NCBI RefSeq assembly: GCF_000621665.1
Contig: NZ_JHXQ01000002.1
Coordinates: 248,001 to 312,000, forward strand
Direction: 5' to 3'
Length of the DNA stretch: 64,000 nt
Source of the DNA: Allorhizobium undicola ORS 992 = ATCC 700741
GTDB taxonomy: Bacteria > Pseudomonadota > Alphaproteobacteria > Rhizobiales > Rhizobiaceae
In this document: positions 42,507-52,285 of the stretch, in pieces
How the letters are laid out: the number at the start of each line of letters is the position of its first letter
How positions within the stretch are numbered: position 1 is the first letter of the stretch
The notes under the pieces: model-generated
Database searches by the model: none
What the model was told of the DNA's origin: nothing
The model's input: only the letters and a program-made list of their open reading frames with translations
Made by a program: the position numbers and the translations under genes

Positions 42507-45500
42507 CTATTTCTGACGGGCCAGTTCCGCCAATTGCGTCATGATGGTTGCAGCACCTGCCAGCCGCTTTTCCGGCGTCGGCAGATCGCGGGTCAGGAAA
42601 ACACTGTGGTCGGGGCGAATTTTTGCCATGCTGCCCTGTTTGGCGATGAAGCCCACAAGCGCCGCCGGATTGGGGAATTCCTTGTTGCGGAATTGTACGA
42701 CCACGCCCTTCGGCCCGGCCTCCAGTTTCTCGACATTGGCCTTGCGGCAAAGCGCCTTGATGTAGACGACCTTGAGCAGGTTCTGCACCTCCACAGGCAA
42801 GGGGCCGAAACGGTCGATCATCTCCGCGCCGAAACCGTCGATCTCGTTGAGATCGGTCAACTCGCCAAGGCGGCGGTATAGGCCAAGGCGCAAATGCAGG
42901 TCCGGCACGTAATTGTCGGGGATCATGACCGATGTGCCGACCTGGATCTGCGGCGACCAGCCGCTGTCCTGCACCTCGTCCACGCCCTTCACCTCGGCCA
43001 CCGCCTCCTCAAGCATCTGCTGGTAAAGCTCGAAGCCAACTTCCTTGATATGGCCGGACTGTTCCTCGCCCAACAGATTGCCCGCACCGCGAATATCAAG
43101 ATCGTGGCTGGCAAGCTGGAAGCCCGCACCAAGCGTATCGAGAGATTGCAGCACTTTCAGCCGTCGCTCCGCGCCTGCCGTCAGCACCTTGTTGACCGGC
43201 AGCGTCAAAAGCGCGAAGGCGCGCACCTTGGAACGGCCCACACGGCCCCGGATCTGGTAAAGCTGCGCAAGGCCGAACATATCGGCGCGATGCACGATCA
43301 GCGTATTGGCCGTCGGCACGTCCAGACCGGATTCGACGATGGTGGTGGAAAGCAGCACATCGTAACGGCCCTCATAGAAGGCGTTCATGATGTCTTCCAG
43401 CTCGCCCGCCGCCATCTGGCCATGGGCGACGGCGACTTTCAGTTCCGGCACGTTTTCATCGAGGAAGGATTTGATGTCGGCAAGGTCGGCCAGCCGAGGG
43501 CAGACATAAAAACTCTGTCCGCCGCGATAATGCTCGCGCATCAATGTTTCGCGGATCACCAGCGGATCGAAAGGCGAAACGAAGGTGCGCACCGCCATGC
43601 GGTCCACCGGCGGCGTGGTGATCAGCGAAAGCTCACGCACGCCGGTCATGGCCAATTGCAGCGTGCGTGGAATGGGCGTGGCAGAAAGCGTCAGCACATG
43701 CACATCGCTTTTCAGTTCCTTCAGCCGCTCCTTGTGCTTGACGCCGAAATGCTGCTCCTCGTCGATAATCAGCAGGCCGAGATTGGCGAATTTGATGCCG
43801 GAGCCGAGCAGCGCGTGGGTGCCGACGACAATATCGGTCTTGCCCTCGGAAATCTCTTTCTTGGTCAGGTTCAGCTCTTTGGTCCCGACGAGGCGGGAAG
43901 CCTGCTGAATGCGGATGGGCAGCCCACGAAAACGCTCGGAAAAGGTCTTGAAATGCTGGCGTGCGAGAAGGGTGGTCGGGACAACGACGGCCACCTGAAT
44001 ACCGTTCATGGCGGCAAGGAAGGCAGCGCGCAGCGCCACTTCCGTCTTGCCGAAGCCGACATCGCCGCAGACAAGCCGGTCCATCGGGCGACCGGCGGAG
44101 AGATCGCCCTTCACCGCCTCGATGGCGTTCATCTGATCTTCCGTCTCGTCATAGGGGAAGCGAGCGGCAAATTCGTCGTAAAGTCCCTCGGTGGTGGTCA
44201 GCACTGGGGCGGAACGGGTCATGCGTTCGGCGGCAATGCGGATCAGCCCGTCGGCCATGTCCAGCAGGCGCTTCTTGAGCTTGGCCTTGCGCATCTGCCA
44301 GGCGCCGCCGCCCAGCTTGTCCAACACTGCCTCGCTGCCTTCCGATCCGTAGCGGGACAGAAGCTCGATGTTTTCGACCGGCAGGAAAAGCTTTGCTTCG
44401 TCGGCATATTGCAGCTCAAGGCAGGCATGTTGGCCGCCTGCGGCATTGATGGTGCGAAGCCCGATAAACCGCCCGATGCCATGTTCGGCGTGAACGACGA
44501 TGGAGCCCTCATCCAGCCCCGCCACTTCCGAGATGAAGTCAGCGGCCTTTTTGCGGCGCTTGGCGCGGCGCACCAGCCGGTCGCCCAGAATGTCCTGTTC
44601 GCCGACCACCACGAGATCGGCAGCCTCGAAGCCGCCTTCCAGCGAAAGAACGGCTGTGGCCGCTTCGCCCTTTTTCAGCCCATCAAGATCCTTCAGCGCC
44701 GAAACGGGTTTCAGCCGCTCCAGGCCATGCTCGTTCAACACCTGCAACAGCCGGTCCAGCGAACCTTCCGACCAGCCTGTGACAAGCACCTTGGAGCCGG
44801 AGGCGCGCTTGTCGGCAATGTATTTCACAGCCTGGGTGAAAACGTTGATGCGCTCGCTCTCGCCGCCCTCGTTGTTTTCAGCCGAAAGCTTGGCCCAGCG
44901 CGGCCCGGCATGTGCCCCGGTTTCGATGACCTTGCGGCTTCCCGCATCCGGCTCGGCGAAGGGCGTGATGCGGATGGGGTCGAGCGCATCGAGCCGTTTG
45001 CCGAACTCCGCGCCCATCAGATAGAGATGTTCCGGCGGCACGGGCTTGTAGGGCGTGCCCTGCGCCAAATGCCCCTTGCCGGGCGTGGCCGCGTTGAGGC
45101 GGGCTTCGTAATAGTCGCGGATCAGTTTGGTGCGTTCTTCCGCCGCCTCCCGCACCGTGTGATCGGTGACAACGAGATAATCGGCCAGATAATCGAACAC
45201 CGTTTCCAGCTTTTCATGAAACATTGGCAGCCAGTGTTCCATGCCGGCATAACGGCGGCCTTCGGAGACGGCGGCATAAAGCGCATCGTCGCGCGTTGCC
45301 GCACCGAAGAGCGACAGGTAATTCTTGCGGAAACGGCTGATGCTTTCCGGTGTCAGCGTCACTTCGCTCATCGGGTTGAGATCGAGCGAGCGGACCTGGC
45401 CAATGGTGCGCTGGCTTGCAGGGTCGAAACTTCTGATGCTTTCCAGCGTATCGCCGAAGAAATCCAGCCGCACCGGATCTTCCGATCCCGGCACGAAAAC

Positions 45501-46022
45501 ATCGAGAATGCCGCCGCGCACGGCAAATTCACCCACTTCGCGCACGGTCGCCACGCGCTCGAAGCCGTTTCTGGCAAGACGGTCGGCAATATCGTCCATG
45601 CGGACCTGATTGCCGGGCCGGGCCGAAAAAGACAGGCTTTCGATCACATCGGCAGGTGCAAGCTTTTGCAGGAGCGCGTTGGCCGTGACGAGGATAATGG
45701 CCGGATGCGGCTTTTTGCGATGCGCAATCAACCCGGCAAGTGCGGAAAGACGACGGGCGGAAATATCGGCACTGGGCGAAACACGGTCATAGGGCAGGCA
45801 GTCCCACGCAGGCAGGGTGAGAACCGGAATATCGGGCGCGGCAAAGGACAGCATCTGTTCGATGTCGTTCATGCGGCTGGAATCGGAGGTCACATAGGCC
45901 ACCGGCCGGCCCTGTCGGGCAAGCTCTGCCACCACGAAGGCATCCATGCCGTCCGGCACGGGCGAGAGCGTGACGGAAGCCTTGGCGGCTGCCACCTTTT
46001 TTGCATCGAACAGGGAAATCAT
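42507..46022 (-). CDS. mfd: Transcription-repair coupling factor
   Basis: A 1171-residue ATP-dependent translocase that removes stalled RNA polymerase and recruits UvrA. The N-terminal UvrB-like domain, the RNA-polymerase-interacting domain (GSIVVHAEHGIGRFIGL) and the RecG-like motor are in order. Walker A is CGDVGFGKTEVA, the DEEQ box is IIDEEQHFGVKHKE, and QIRGRVGRSKVRAFALL is motif VI. The C-terminal TRCF domain ends the protein. The start lies four bases after the sdhE-like stop, indicating an operon. Confidence 0.96.
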   Translation of the reverse strand: MISLFDAKKVAAAKASVTLSPVPDGMDAFVVAELARQGRPVAYVTSDSSRMNDIEQMLSFAAPDIPVLTLPAWDCLPYDRVSPSADISARRLSALAGLIAHRKKPHPAIILVTANALLQKLAPADVIESLSFSARPGNQVRMDDIADRLARNGFERVATVREVGEFAVRGGILDVFVPGSEDPVRLDFFGDTLESIRSFDPASQRTIGQVRSLDLNPMSEVTLTPESISRFRKNYLSLFGAATRDDALYAAVSEGRRYAGMEHWLPMFHEKLETVFDYLADYLVVTDHTVREAAEERTKLIRDYYEARLNAATPGKGHLAQGTPYKPVPPEHLYLMGAEFGKRLDALDPIRITPFAEPDAGSRKVIETGAHAGPRWAKLSAENNEGGESERINVFTQAVKYIADKRASGSKVLVTGWSEGSLDRLLQVLNEHGLERLKPVSALKDLDGLKKGEAATAVLSLEGGFEAADLVVVGEQDILGDRLVRRAKRRKKAADFISEVAGLDEGSIVVHAEHGIGRFIGLRTINAAGGQHACLELQYADEAKLFLPVENIELLSRYGSEGSEAVLDKLGGGAWQMRKAKLKKRLLDMADGLIRIAAERMTRSAPVLTTTEGLYDEFAARFPYDETEDQMNAIEAVKGDLSAGRPMDRLVCGDVGFGKTEVALRAAFLAAMNGIQVAVVVPTTLLARQHFKTFSERFRGLPIRIQQASRLVGTKELNLTKKEISEGKTDIVVGTHALLGSGIKFANLGLLIIDEEQHFGVKHKERLKELKSDVHVLTLSATPIPRTLQLAMTGVRELSLITTPPVDRMAVRTFVSPFDPLVIRETLMREHYRGGQSFYVCPRLADLADIKSFLDENVPELKVAVAHGQMAAGELEDIMNAFYEGRYDVLLSTTIVESGLDVPTANTLIVHRADMFGLAQLYQIRGRVGRSKVRAFALLTLPVNKVLTAGAERRLKVLQSLDTLGAGFQLASHDLDIRGAGNLLGEEQSGHIKEVGFELYQQMLEEAVAEVKGVDEVQDSGWSPQIQVGTSVMIPDNYVPDLHLRLGLYRRLGELTDLNEIDGFGAEMIDRFGPLPVEVQNLLKVVYIKALCRKANVEKLEAGPKGVVVQFRNKEFPNPAALVGFIAKQGSMAKIRPDHSVFLTRDLPTPEKRLAGAATIMTQLAELARQK

Positions 46023-46026
46023 CGGA

Positions 46027-46320
46027 TTACTTCACAGGGGAAAAATCGGGACGGATCGCGGCAACACGGGTGAACATCGGCGTCTGGTGGCGCTCCGGCA
46101 CGGGTTCGGCACCGTTGATCCACTTGATGAGGTCATTGTCTTCCTCGGCCATGATGAGTTCAAGCTCATCCAGCTCCACCTCTGAAAGAGTCGCGATTTC
46201 GGCTTCGGCGAACTGGCCGAGAATAAGGTCCATCTCGCGAATGCCGCGATGCCAGCAGCGATATAGAATACGCCTGCGGCGGGGATCGAGATCGGCGCTG
46301 CTCAAAACCAGACCAGTCAT
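46027..46320 (-). CDS. sdhE: SdhE-family flavinylation / succinate dehydrogenase assembly factor
   Basis: A 97-residue protein with the family signature RRRILYRCWHRGIREMDLILG near the N-terminus (the RGxxE-like region) and the acidic helix ELEXIMAEEDNDLIKWI-type segment. It promotes covalent FAD attachment to SdhA. It is directly upstream of mfd, an arrangement conserved in alphaproteobacteria. Confidence 0.9.
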   Translation of the reverse strand: MTGLVLSSADLDPRRRRILYRCWHRGIREMDLILGQFAEAEIATLSEVELDELELIMAEEDNDLIKWINGAEPVPERHQTPMFTRVAAIRPDFSPVK

Positions 46321-46421
46321 GACGTCATCCTTCTTCTTTCAATCTGCGCTCTATAACGGTTCCGCCGTGGAATGTCAGCCTTTTGAACACCGGCGCAAAC
46401 GTCTCAACCTGCATCTGCCGC

Positions 46422-46895
46422 TCAGCCGCCGCTGGCTGCCGAAAGCAGTTTGACGATTTCCTCATTCTTCAGGTTCGTTGCAATATCCAGTGCGGAAATG
46501 CCGCTTTGCGTGCGTTCATCGGTGCGGGCGCCGCGCGCCAGAAGAAAACGAACCATGGGGATGTTCTGTTCGCTCACCGCCATCATCAGCGGTGTGCTGC
46601 CGCTTTCCGTAGCGCGGTTCACGTCAGCCCCGGCATAAACGAGCGCTTTTGCCCAGAGGTTTGGCAGGGGCTTGGGGCATCCGGTATTGTCGAGGGCAGA
46701 AAGCAGGGCAGGCGGGTTAAAGCTGGTGCCTGTTTCCTGCGCATTCACATCATCGCCACGCAGGAGATAAAAGCCTGCCCAGAACAGATTGGCGCTGCAC
46801 ACGGCCCGCTCCAGAGTGGCGGGCTTGACCCAGGGCTTCGTTTCCAGCGCCAGAAAGGCAAGAAGAAGCACGAAAAGGATTTGAAGTTTGCGCAT
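46422..46895 (-). CDS. Exported or membrane-anchored ankyrin-repeat protein
   Basis: A 157-residue protein with an N-terminal signal/anchor (LQILFVLLLAFLALET) and at least two ankyrin repeats in the C-terminal half (AGADVNRATESGSTPLMMAV, then RGARTDERTQSGISALDIAT). It sits between sdhE-like and divergent recG and has no obvious partner. Ankyrin repeats imply a protein-binding role in the envelope. Confidence 0.8.
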   Translation of the reverse strand: MRKLQILFVLLLAFLALETKPWVKPATLERAVCSANLFWAGFYLLRGDDVNAQETGTSFNPPALLSALDNTGCPKPLPNLWAKALVYAGADVNRATESGSTPLMMAVSEQNIPMVRFLLARGARTDERTQSGISALDIATNLKNEEIVKLLSAASGG

Positions 46896-47004
46896 GGCCT
46901 GCCAGTCTAGCTGTTGAACCCTGCCGTCTTATCCACCGCAGCACGTGCAGGCAACTGTCTTCAGCCTTGCAATCACCGGGCCAAGGCTGCATTTTGCCGC
47001 CATC

Positions 47005-49110
47005 ATGCGTCCGTTTTTGCTCGATCCGCTGTTTTCATCCGTTTCGACGCTGCAAGGCGTGGGGCCAAAGCTGGCCACGCTTCTGGCAAGCCTATTGGGC
47101 CGTGAAAGCGCCGATGACACCAAGGTTGCCGACCTTCTCTTTCTGGCTCCACACCGGCTGATCGACCGGCGCAACCAGCCCGGCATCGCACGCGCGCCGC
47201 AGGGCGCGATCGTCACCGTTACCGGCCGGGTGGATCGGCATGTCGCGCCGCCCAAGGGCAATAACGCCCAGCCTTACCGCGTGTTCATCCATGACGAAAC
47301 GGGCGAACTTGCGCTGACCTTTTTTCGCGCCAAGGGCAACTGGCTGGAAAAATCCCTGCCGGTGGATGAAATCGTCACCGTTTCCGGCAAGATCGACTGG
47401 TTCAATGGCCGTCCTTCGATGGTGCATCCCGATTTCATGGTCAAGGCCAGCGAGGCCGCCACCATGCCGCTGGTGGAGCCGGTTTATCCGCTGACGGCCG
47501 GTCTTTCCCCGAAGGTCTTGCGCAAGGCCATCGATGCCGCCCTGCCACGGCTTCCCGACTTCCCGGAATGGATCGATTCAAGCCTTCTGGCCAAACAGGG
47601 CTTTTCCGGCACAAAGGCGGCATTCGAACGCCTTCATGCGCCGCGCGATGAAAAGGATGTCGATCCGCAGGCGCCCTGCCGCAGAAGGCTGGCCTATGAC
47701 GAGTTGCTGGCAGGCCAGATCTCGCTCGCGCTCGTGCGCCAGAGGCTGCGCAAGGTGGAAGGCACGCCCGTTCATGCCACGGGAGAGTTGAGCGCAAGGA
47801 TTCTGGCGGCCCTGCCGTTCCGGCCCACGGCGAGCCAGTCGGCGGCGGTGGACGACATTCTCAAGGATATGGCCAGCGACAACCGGATGCTGCGGCTGGT
47901 GCAGGGCGATGTGGGAGCTGGAAAGACGCTTGTTGCGCTTCTTGCCATGGCAGCCGTGGTGGAAAGCGGCGGGCAGGCCGTGCTGATGGCGCCAACGGAA
48001 ATCCTTGCGCGCCAGCACCATGCGACGATTTCGAAAATGGCCGCTGAAGCGGGGATTTGCACGGAAGTTCTTACAGGTCGCACGAAGGGAAAAGAGCGCG
48101 AAGCCGTGCTGGCCCGCATTGCTTCCGGCGAGGCGCAGATCATCATCGGCACGCACGCCCTGTTTCAGGATACGGTCAATTATCGCAATCTCATGCTGGC
48201 GGTGGTGGACGAGCAGCACCGTTTTGGCGTGCATCAGCGTTTGCGGCTGACGGCAAAGGGCATTTCGCCCCATATGCTGGTGATGACCGCAACACCCATT
48301 CCCCGCACGCTGGTTCTGGCCGCCTTTGGCGATATGGACGTGTCCAAGCTTACGGAGAAGCCTGCGGGCCGCAAGCCGATCCAGACCGTGACCGTGCCAA
48401 CCGACCGCATTGGCGATATTGTCGGACGGTTGAAGGCCGCTCTGTCCGAAGGCAAGAAGGCCTACTGGATTTGCCCGCTGGTGGAGGAGAGCGAGGAATC
48501 CGAACTGACATCGGTGGAAGAGCGGTACGATACGCTGGTGCGCTCGCTGAATGCGCCGGTGGGGCTTGTGCATGGCCGCATGAAGGGCGACGAAAAGGAC
48601 GCCGCCATGCTGGCCTTCAAGCGCGGCGACACGCGGCTTCTGGTGGCCACGACCGTGGTGGAAGTGGGTGTGGACGTACCCGATGCCACCATCATGGTGA
48701 TCGAACATGCCGAGCGTTTCGGCCTTGCGCAATTGCACCAGCTGCGGGGCCGCGTCGGGCGCGGTTCGGAAGCCTCTTCCTGCATTCTGCTCTACAAGGG
48801 CCCGCTGAGCGAAAACGGCAAGGCGCGGCTTTCGATTTTGCGGGACAGTGAAGACGGCTTTCTGATTGCCGAGGAAGACCTGAAATTGCGCGGCGAGGGT
48901 GAATTGCTGGGCACGCGCCAATCCGGCACGCCGGGCTTTCGGATCGCAAGCCTTGAGGCCCATGCCGATCTTCTCGAAATTGCCCGCAAGGACGCCGCCT
49001 ATCTGCTGGACCGTGACCCCGACCTTACCTCCGAGCGGGGTGAGGCGATCCGCACATTGCTCTACCTCTACCGCCGCGACGAAGCGGTGCGCTTCCTGCG
49101 GGCAGGGTGA
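47005..49110 (+). CDS. recG: ATP-dependent DNA helicase RecG
   Basis: A 701-residue branch-migrating helicase that remodels stalled forks and Holliday junctions. The wedge/OB domain is in the N-terminal 300 residues (VTVTGRVDRHVAPPKG). Walker A is LVQGDVGAGKTLVA, the DEQH box is AVVDEQHRFGVHQRL and motif VI is LRGRVGRGSEASSC. The ATG at 47005 directly precedes the conserved opening FSSVSTLQGVGPKLA; the in-frame start at 46945 adds 20 unsupported residues. Confidence 0.95.
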   Translation: MRPFLLDPLFSSVSTLQGVGPKLATLLASLLGRESADDTKVADLLFLAPHRLIDRRNQPGIARAPQGAIVTVTGRVDRHVAPPKGNNAQPYRVFIHDETGELALTFFRAKGNWLEKSLPVDEIVTVSGKIDWFNGRPSMVHPDFMVKASEAATMPLVEPVYPLTAGLSPKVLRKAIDAALPRLPDFPEWIDSSLLAKQGFSGTKAAFERLHAPRDEKDVDPQAPCRRRLAYDELLAGQISLALVRQRLRKVEGTPVHATGELSARILAALPFRPTASQSAAVDDILKDMASDNRMLRLVQGDVGAGKTLVALLAMAAVVESGGQAVLMAPTEILARQHHATISKMAAEAGICTEVLTGRTKGKEREAVLARIASGEAQIIIGTHALFQDTVNYRNLMLAVVDEQHRFGVHQRLRLTAKGISPHMLVMTATPIPRTLVLAAFGDMDVSKLTEKPAGRKPIQTVTVPTDRIGDIVGRLKAALSEGKKAYWICPLVEESEESELTSVEERYDTLVRSLNAPVGLVHGRMKGDEKDAAMLAFKRGDTRLLVATTVVEVGVDVPDATIMVIEHAERFGLAQLHQLRGRVGRGSEASSCILLYKGPLSENGKARLSILRDSEDGFLIAEEDLKLRGEGELLGTRQSGTPGFRIASLEAHADLLEIARKDAAYLLDRDPDLTSERGEAIRTLLYLYRRDEAVRFLRAG

Positions 49111-49120
49111 AGCGACGTGA

Positions 49121-50629
49121 TTATCTTGGCATCTGTTCCAGCCGGTCCAGCAGAGCGTTGGCCGGATTATCCGCCACGCGGCTGGCGGCTTTGCCAAACA
49201 GCATGAGCTTTCCGCCGGATTCGGACAATTGCGGCCAGTCGCCCGGCACCAGTTGCGGAAGCCCTGTCTTGGCAAAGGCAACCCAGCGATCAATCATGGC
49301 GGCGGACAGTCTGGCGCTTTCGGGATCGGCCTGCTTGTCTGCTGCAATATGGCCAAAAACAAAGGGAATTTCTGCGGTGTGGATCGCGCCGGGCTGATCT
49401 TTCCGCTCTGAAGGTTTCACGAATTCGAAGCGATAGGCATAGACCCGCATTTTCGGCGCGGCGGCTGCGGCAATGGCGCGGGTATTGATGCCCGCGAAAC
49501 GTTCGGATGCCACCTGTTCGGCACAGCCATCTTCGCTTGTCGCGCCGTAATCGAAGCAATGGGCCTTGATCTCCGGCCAGGCGCCGCCGATTTTTGCCGG
49601 CATCCCGGCCCAGAAGTCCGGCCCGAAAAAGCCCGCCTCGGCATTGTTGTAGCCGATCAGCAGCGGCATCCGGTTGACGCGGACCGCGCTGAAGGCGGCG
49701 CGCATTCCAAGCGGCAGGATCTTGCCATCGATAAAGGGCTGCGTATCGTCAAGGCCGGTCGCCGCATCGCGAAGGGCTTCGGCGGGCAGGGCGCGGAGCG
49801 CCGCAAGGTCGGGGGCGTTCAACGCCTTCGAGACGCGCTCTGCGACCTCGCCAGCCTCTGCGGGTGAAAGCTCCGGCAGGGCAAGCGCCCCGGACTGGAT
49901 GATCGCCTTCTGGAACAGGCCGCGGGCAAGCGGCGAGGCCATGAGATAGCCGACGCTTGCGCCACCTGCCGATTCACCCATCAGCGTTATATTTCCCGGA
50001 TCGCCACCAAAGGCGCGGATATTGCCGCGCACCCATTTCAATGCGGCCATGACGTCGAGAAGTCCGAAATTGCCGGTGGGCGCGTTGCTTTTCAGCAGTT
50101 CTTTCTGGGCGAAAGTGCCGAAAATCCCCAGCCGGTAATTGAGCGTGACGAAAATGACGCCGCGGCGGGCAAATTCCGATCCGTCATAAAGATCAAGCGC
50201 GCCCGTTCCGAAGCGGAAGCTGCCGCCATGAACCCAGACCACCACGGGCAGGGGCATATCCTGTGGCTTCGGTTCGCGTGGAACCCACAGATTGAGGGTC
50301 AGGCAATCTTCGCTTTGCGGCTTGTCCTTGAGGCTTTTTTCAGGCTCGCGGGCCGCTTCCTTCTGAATACAGGCCGGGCCGAAAGCCTTGGCCTGCCGAA
50401 TATCGCGCCAGATTGCCGGTGGCTGAGGCGGCTGCCAGCGCAGCGCGCCAATGGGCGGTTGGGCATAGGATACGCCCCGGAAAACAAGGAGATCATTCTC
50501 CACGCTTCCCTCCACCATGCCATTCGGCAGACGAAACATGGCCTCATTGCCCTTTTCCTCAGCCTTCAGCGACAGGGGAGCCGCGAACAGGAGACATAGC
50601 AGGAGAGGAAAGAGGCGTCTGGCAATCAT
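49121..50629 (-). CDS. Exported type-B carboxylesterase/lipase
   Basis: A 502-residue alpha/beta hydrolase of the carboxylesterase family, with a signal peptide (MIARRLFPLLLCLLFAAPLS). The nucleophile elbow is LMGESAGGASV, the oxyanion hole WVHGGSF, and EDCLTLNLWVP is the family stretch. The acid and His of the triad are expected near NNAEAGFF and the C-terminal IHTAEIPFVFG. The ATG at 50629 was chosen because it starts the signal peptide. Substrate unknown; p-nitrobenzyl-esterase-like. Confidence 0.9.
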   Translation of the reverse strand: MIARRLFPLLLCLLFAAPLSLKAEEKGNEAMFRLPNGMVEGSVENDLLVFRGVSYAQPPIGALRWQPPQPPAIWRDIRQAKAFGPACIQKEAAREPEKSLKDKPQSEDCLTLNLWVPREPKPQDMPLPVVVWVHGGSFRFGTGALDLYDGSEFARRGVIFVTLNYRLGIFGTFAQKELLKSNAPTGNFGLLDVMAALKWVRGNIRAFGGDPGNITLMGESAGGASVGYLMASPLARGLFQKAIIQSGALALPELSPAEAGEVAERVSKALNAPDLAALRALPAEALRDAATGLDDTQPFIDGKILPLGMRAAFSAVRVNRMPLLIGYNNAEAGFFGPDFWAGMPAKIGGAWPEIKAHCFDYGATSEDGCAEQVASERFAGINTRAIAAAAAPKMRVYAYRFEFVKPSERKDQPGAIHTAEIPFVFGHIAADKQADPESARLSAAMIDRWVAFAKTGLPQLVPGDWPQLSESGGKLMLFGKAASRVADNPANALLDRLEQMPR

Positions 50630-50732
50630 GGTGCAATCCGGGCGGGAGCGGCGACTCAAAGGCTAACCACAAAGTTATAGAGCATAACAGTATGGCGCAA
50701 TGAAAAGCTGCCGCCCGGCCCGGATTTGCCCG

Positions 50733-52208
50733 TCAGCGGTTCGCGACACCCGGAAGGGTTACGCGAAAGACCTGGAACATGGTGTCTACCTCGGCACCGC
50801 CTTCCGCCTTGTAGCTGGCGCCCACCTGATAGCCTTGCTGCGTCAGAAAGTCGTTGTCATTGGCGACGAAGAGGAAGAAGTCATCGGGCGCGGCGGGATC
50901 GAGCGCCGGGGCCAGCGACATGGCCTCCCACTTTTCCGAGAGGTTGTTGCGGTCGTTCGGAGCGCCGTTATGCAGGCCGAAGCGGCCAAGCTCGGCATTG
51001 TCGTTCAGGTCGATGAAGGGGGTGACGGTCGCGACCTTGACCGAGGCATCCACCACGCCCTTCGGCGCAACCGGCTTGTCCTTGTCGAAATCGGTATTGG
51101 CAATATCTGTCGCTGCCGTCAGATCGACGAGTGCGATCTTGCGGTAAACGGACGTATCGCCCTTCATGGCCTGCCCGTTATTGCTGTCGCGTGCCAGCAT
51201 CAGGAAGGTCTTGTCCGAAAGTGCCAGAATTTCGCTCTGGGCGGCGACGCCGACCTTGCCTTTGTTATCGAAGGTCGGCAGCGGCACCACATATTCATGC
51301 ACCAGCTTCAACTGATCCACATTGGCAGCGTCATAGATCATCACGCGGGTATTCATGCGTGTCGTGCCGGAATCGCCGCCATCCTGGCGGGTTGCCGATT
51401 GCAGCAAGGCAATGAGAAACTTGCCGTCCGGCGTCATAGACATGCCCTCCAGCCCCTGATTGTTCTGGCGGCCGGTATCGGGATCCTTCGGGTCCGGCTT
51501 CACCCCACCTTCTCCGACATTGTTGGAGGAAAAGTTGATCTCGCCCTTGCGCATCGGCAGCAGCGCCTTGGGCGGCTCGGTCGCCGAAATCAGCCTGCCG
51601 TCCTTGGAAAAATGATAGATATAGGGGCCGTATTCGTCGCTCACCATGAGGGAGCTGTCCTTCAGCCGCACGACAGCTTCAGCATCGAGAGAAATCTTGC
51701 CCGTGCGTGCCTGCGGCAGCACCGGCAGCGTGCCTGTTGCGGCACGGGTGCCGGATTCAGGATCAAGGCCCGTCATGGATTTTCCCTGGTCGTCGGTCAG
51801 CAGCATGGTATCGGTGAGCTTTGCCTGAAGGCCTGTCTGCTGCTTGTCGGGGCTGATGGCTTGACCAGCAGGCGCTGGTGTCAGCACAACGTCGATGCGG
51901 TTGATGCGGGCGTTGTAATCGGTGGTGCCTTCGACATTGTAGCCGCGATCCGGCAACAGCAGCAGCGAGCCCTTGTAGCCATCGCCCGCCTTGACCCAGC
52001 TGGTGGGATCGATTGCCATTCCCGAACCTGAGCCGAAGGTTTCACCGAATTTGTCCTTCTCATTGGCCGGAATGCGACCCACAGCCACCAGCCCTTTGTT
52101 GACGAGGGTGAGGCCCGATTGAGAAAGCGTGCTTTGCGCCTGCGCAAAGCAGAAAGACGCCATCAACGATGTTGCCGCGAGCAGTCCGATCCTGAAAGAA
52201 AAAGTCAT
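50733..52208 (-). CDS. Exported esterase-like (phytase-like) protein
   Basis: A 491-residue protein with a signal peptide (FRIGLLAATSLMASFCFAQAQ) and the "esterase-like activity of phytase" domain, a beta-propeller family. Supporting stretches are LPDRGYNVEGTTDYNARI, LDAEAVVRLKDSSLMVSDEY and NNQGLEGMSMTPDGKFL. Reported members act on phosphate or ester substrates, but activity should not be assumed. The ATG at 52208 begins the signal peptide; an in-frame start 41 codons upstream would hide it. Confidence 0.82.
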   Translation of the reverse strand: MTFSFRIGLLAATSLMASFCFAQAQSTLSQSGLTLVNKGLVAVGRIPANEKDKFGETFGSGSGMAIDPTSWVKAGDGYKGSLLLLPDRGYNVEGTTDYNARINRIDVVLTPAPAGQAISPDKQQTGLQAKLTDTMLLTDDQGKSMTGLDPESGTRAATGTLPVLPQARTGKISLDAEAVVRLKDSSLMVSDEYGPYIYHFSKDGRLISATEPPKALLPMRKGEINFSSNNVGEGGVKPDPKDPDTGRQNNQGLEGMSMTPDGKFLIALLQSATRQDGGDSGTTRMNTRVMIYDAANVDQLKLVHEYVVPLPTFDNKGKVGVAAQSEILALSDKTFLMLARDSNNGQAMKGDTSVYRKIALVDLTAATDIANTDFDKDKPVAPKGVVDASVKVATVTPFIDLNDNAELGRFGLHNGAPNDRNNLSEKWEAMSLAPALDPAAPDDFFLFVANDNDFLTQQGYQVGASYKAEGGAEVDTMFQVFRVTLPGVANR

Positions 52209-52285
52209 GGCCTCATCCCAAACCTGTATTGACGAAAAACAGAGATTTATTAGGCAGGCTGGATGACAGGGGCGTGACGAACCCT

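Noticed and set aside
42894..46073. A 1059-codon open frame on the plus strand
   Set aside because: It runs antisense to mfd in a GC-rich gene; Mfd motifs are clear on the other strand and the plus frame has no recognisable domains.
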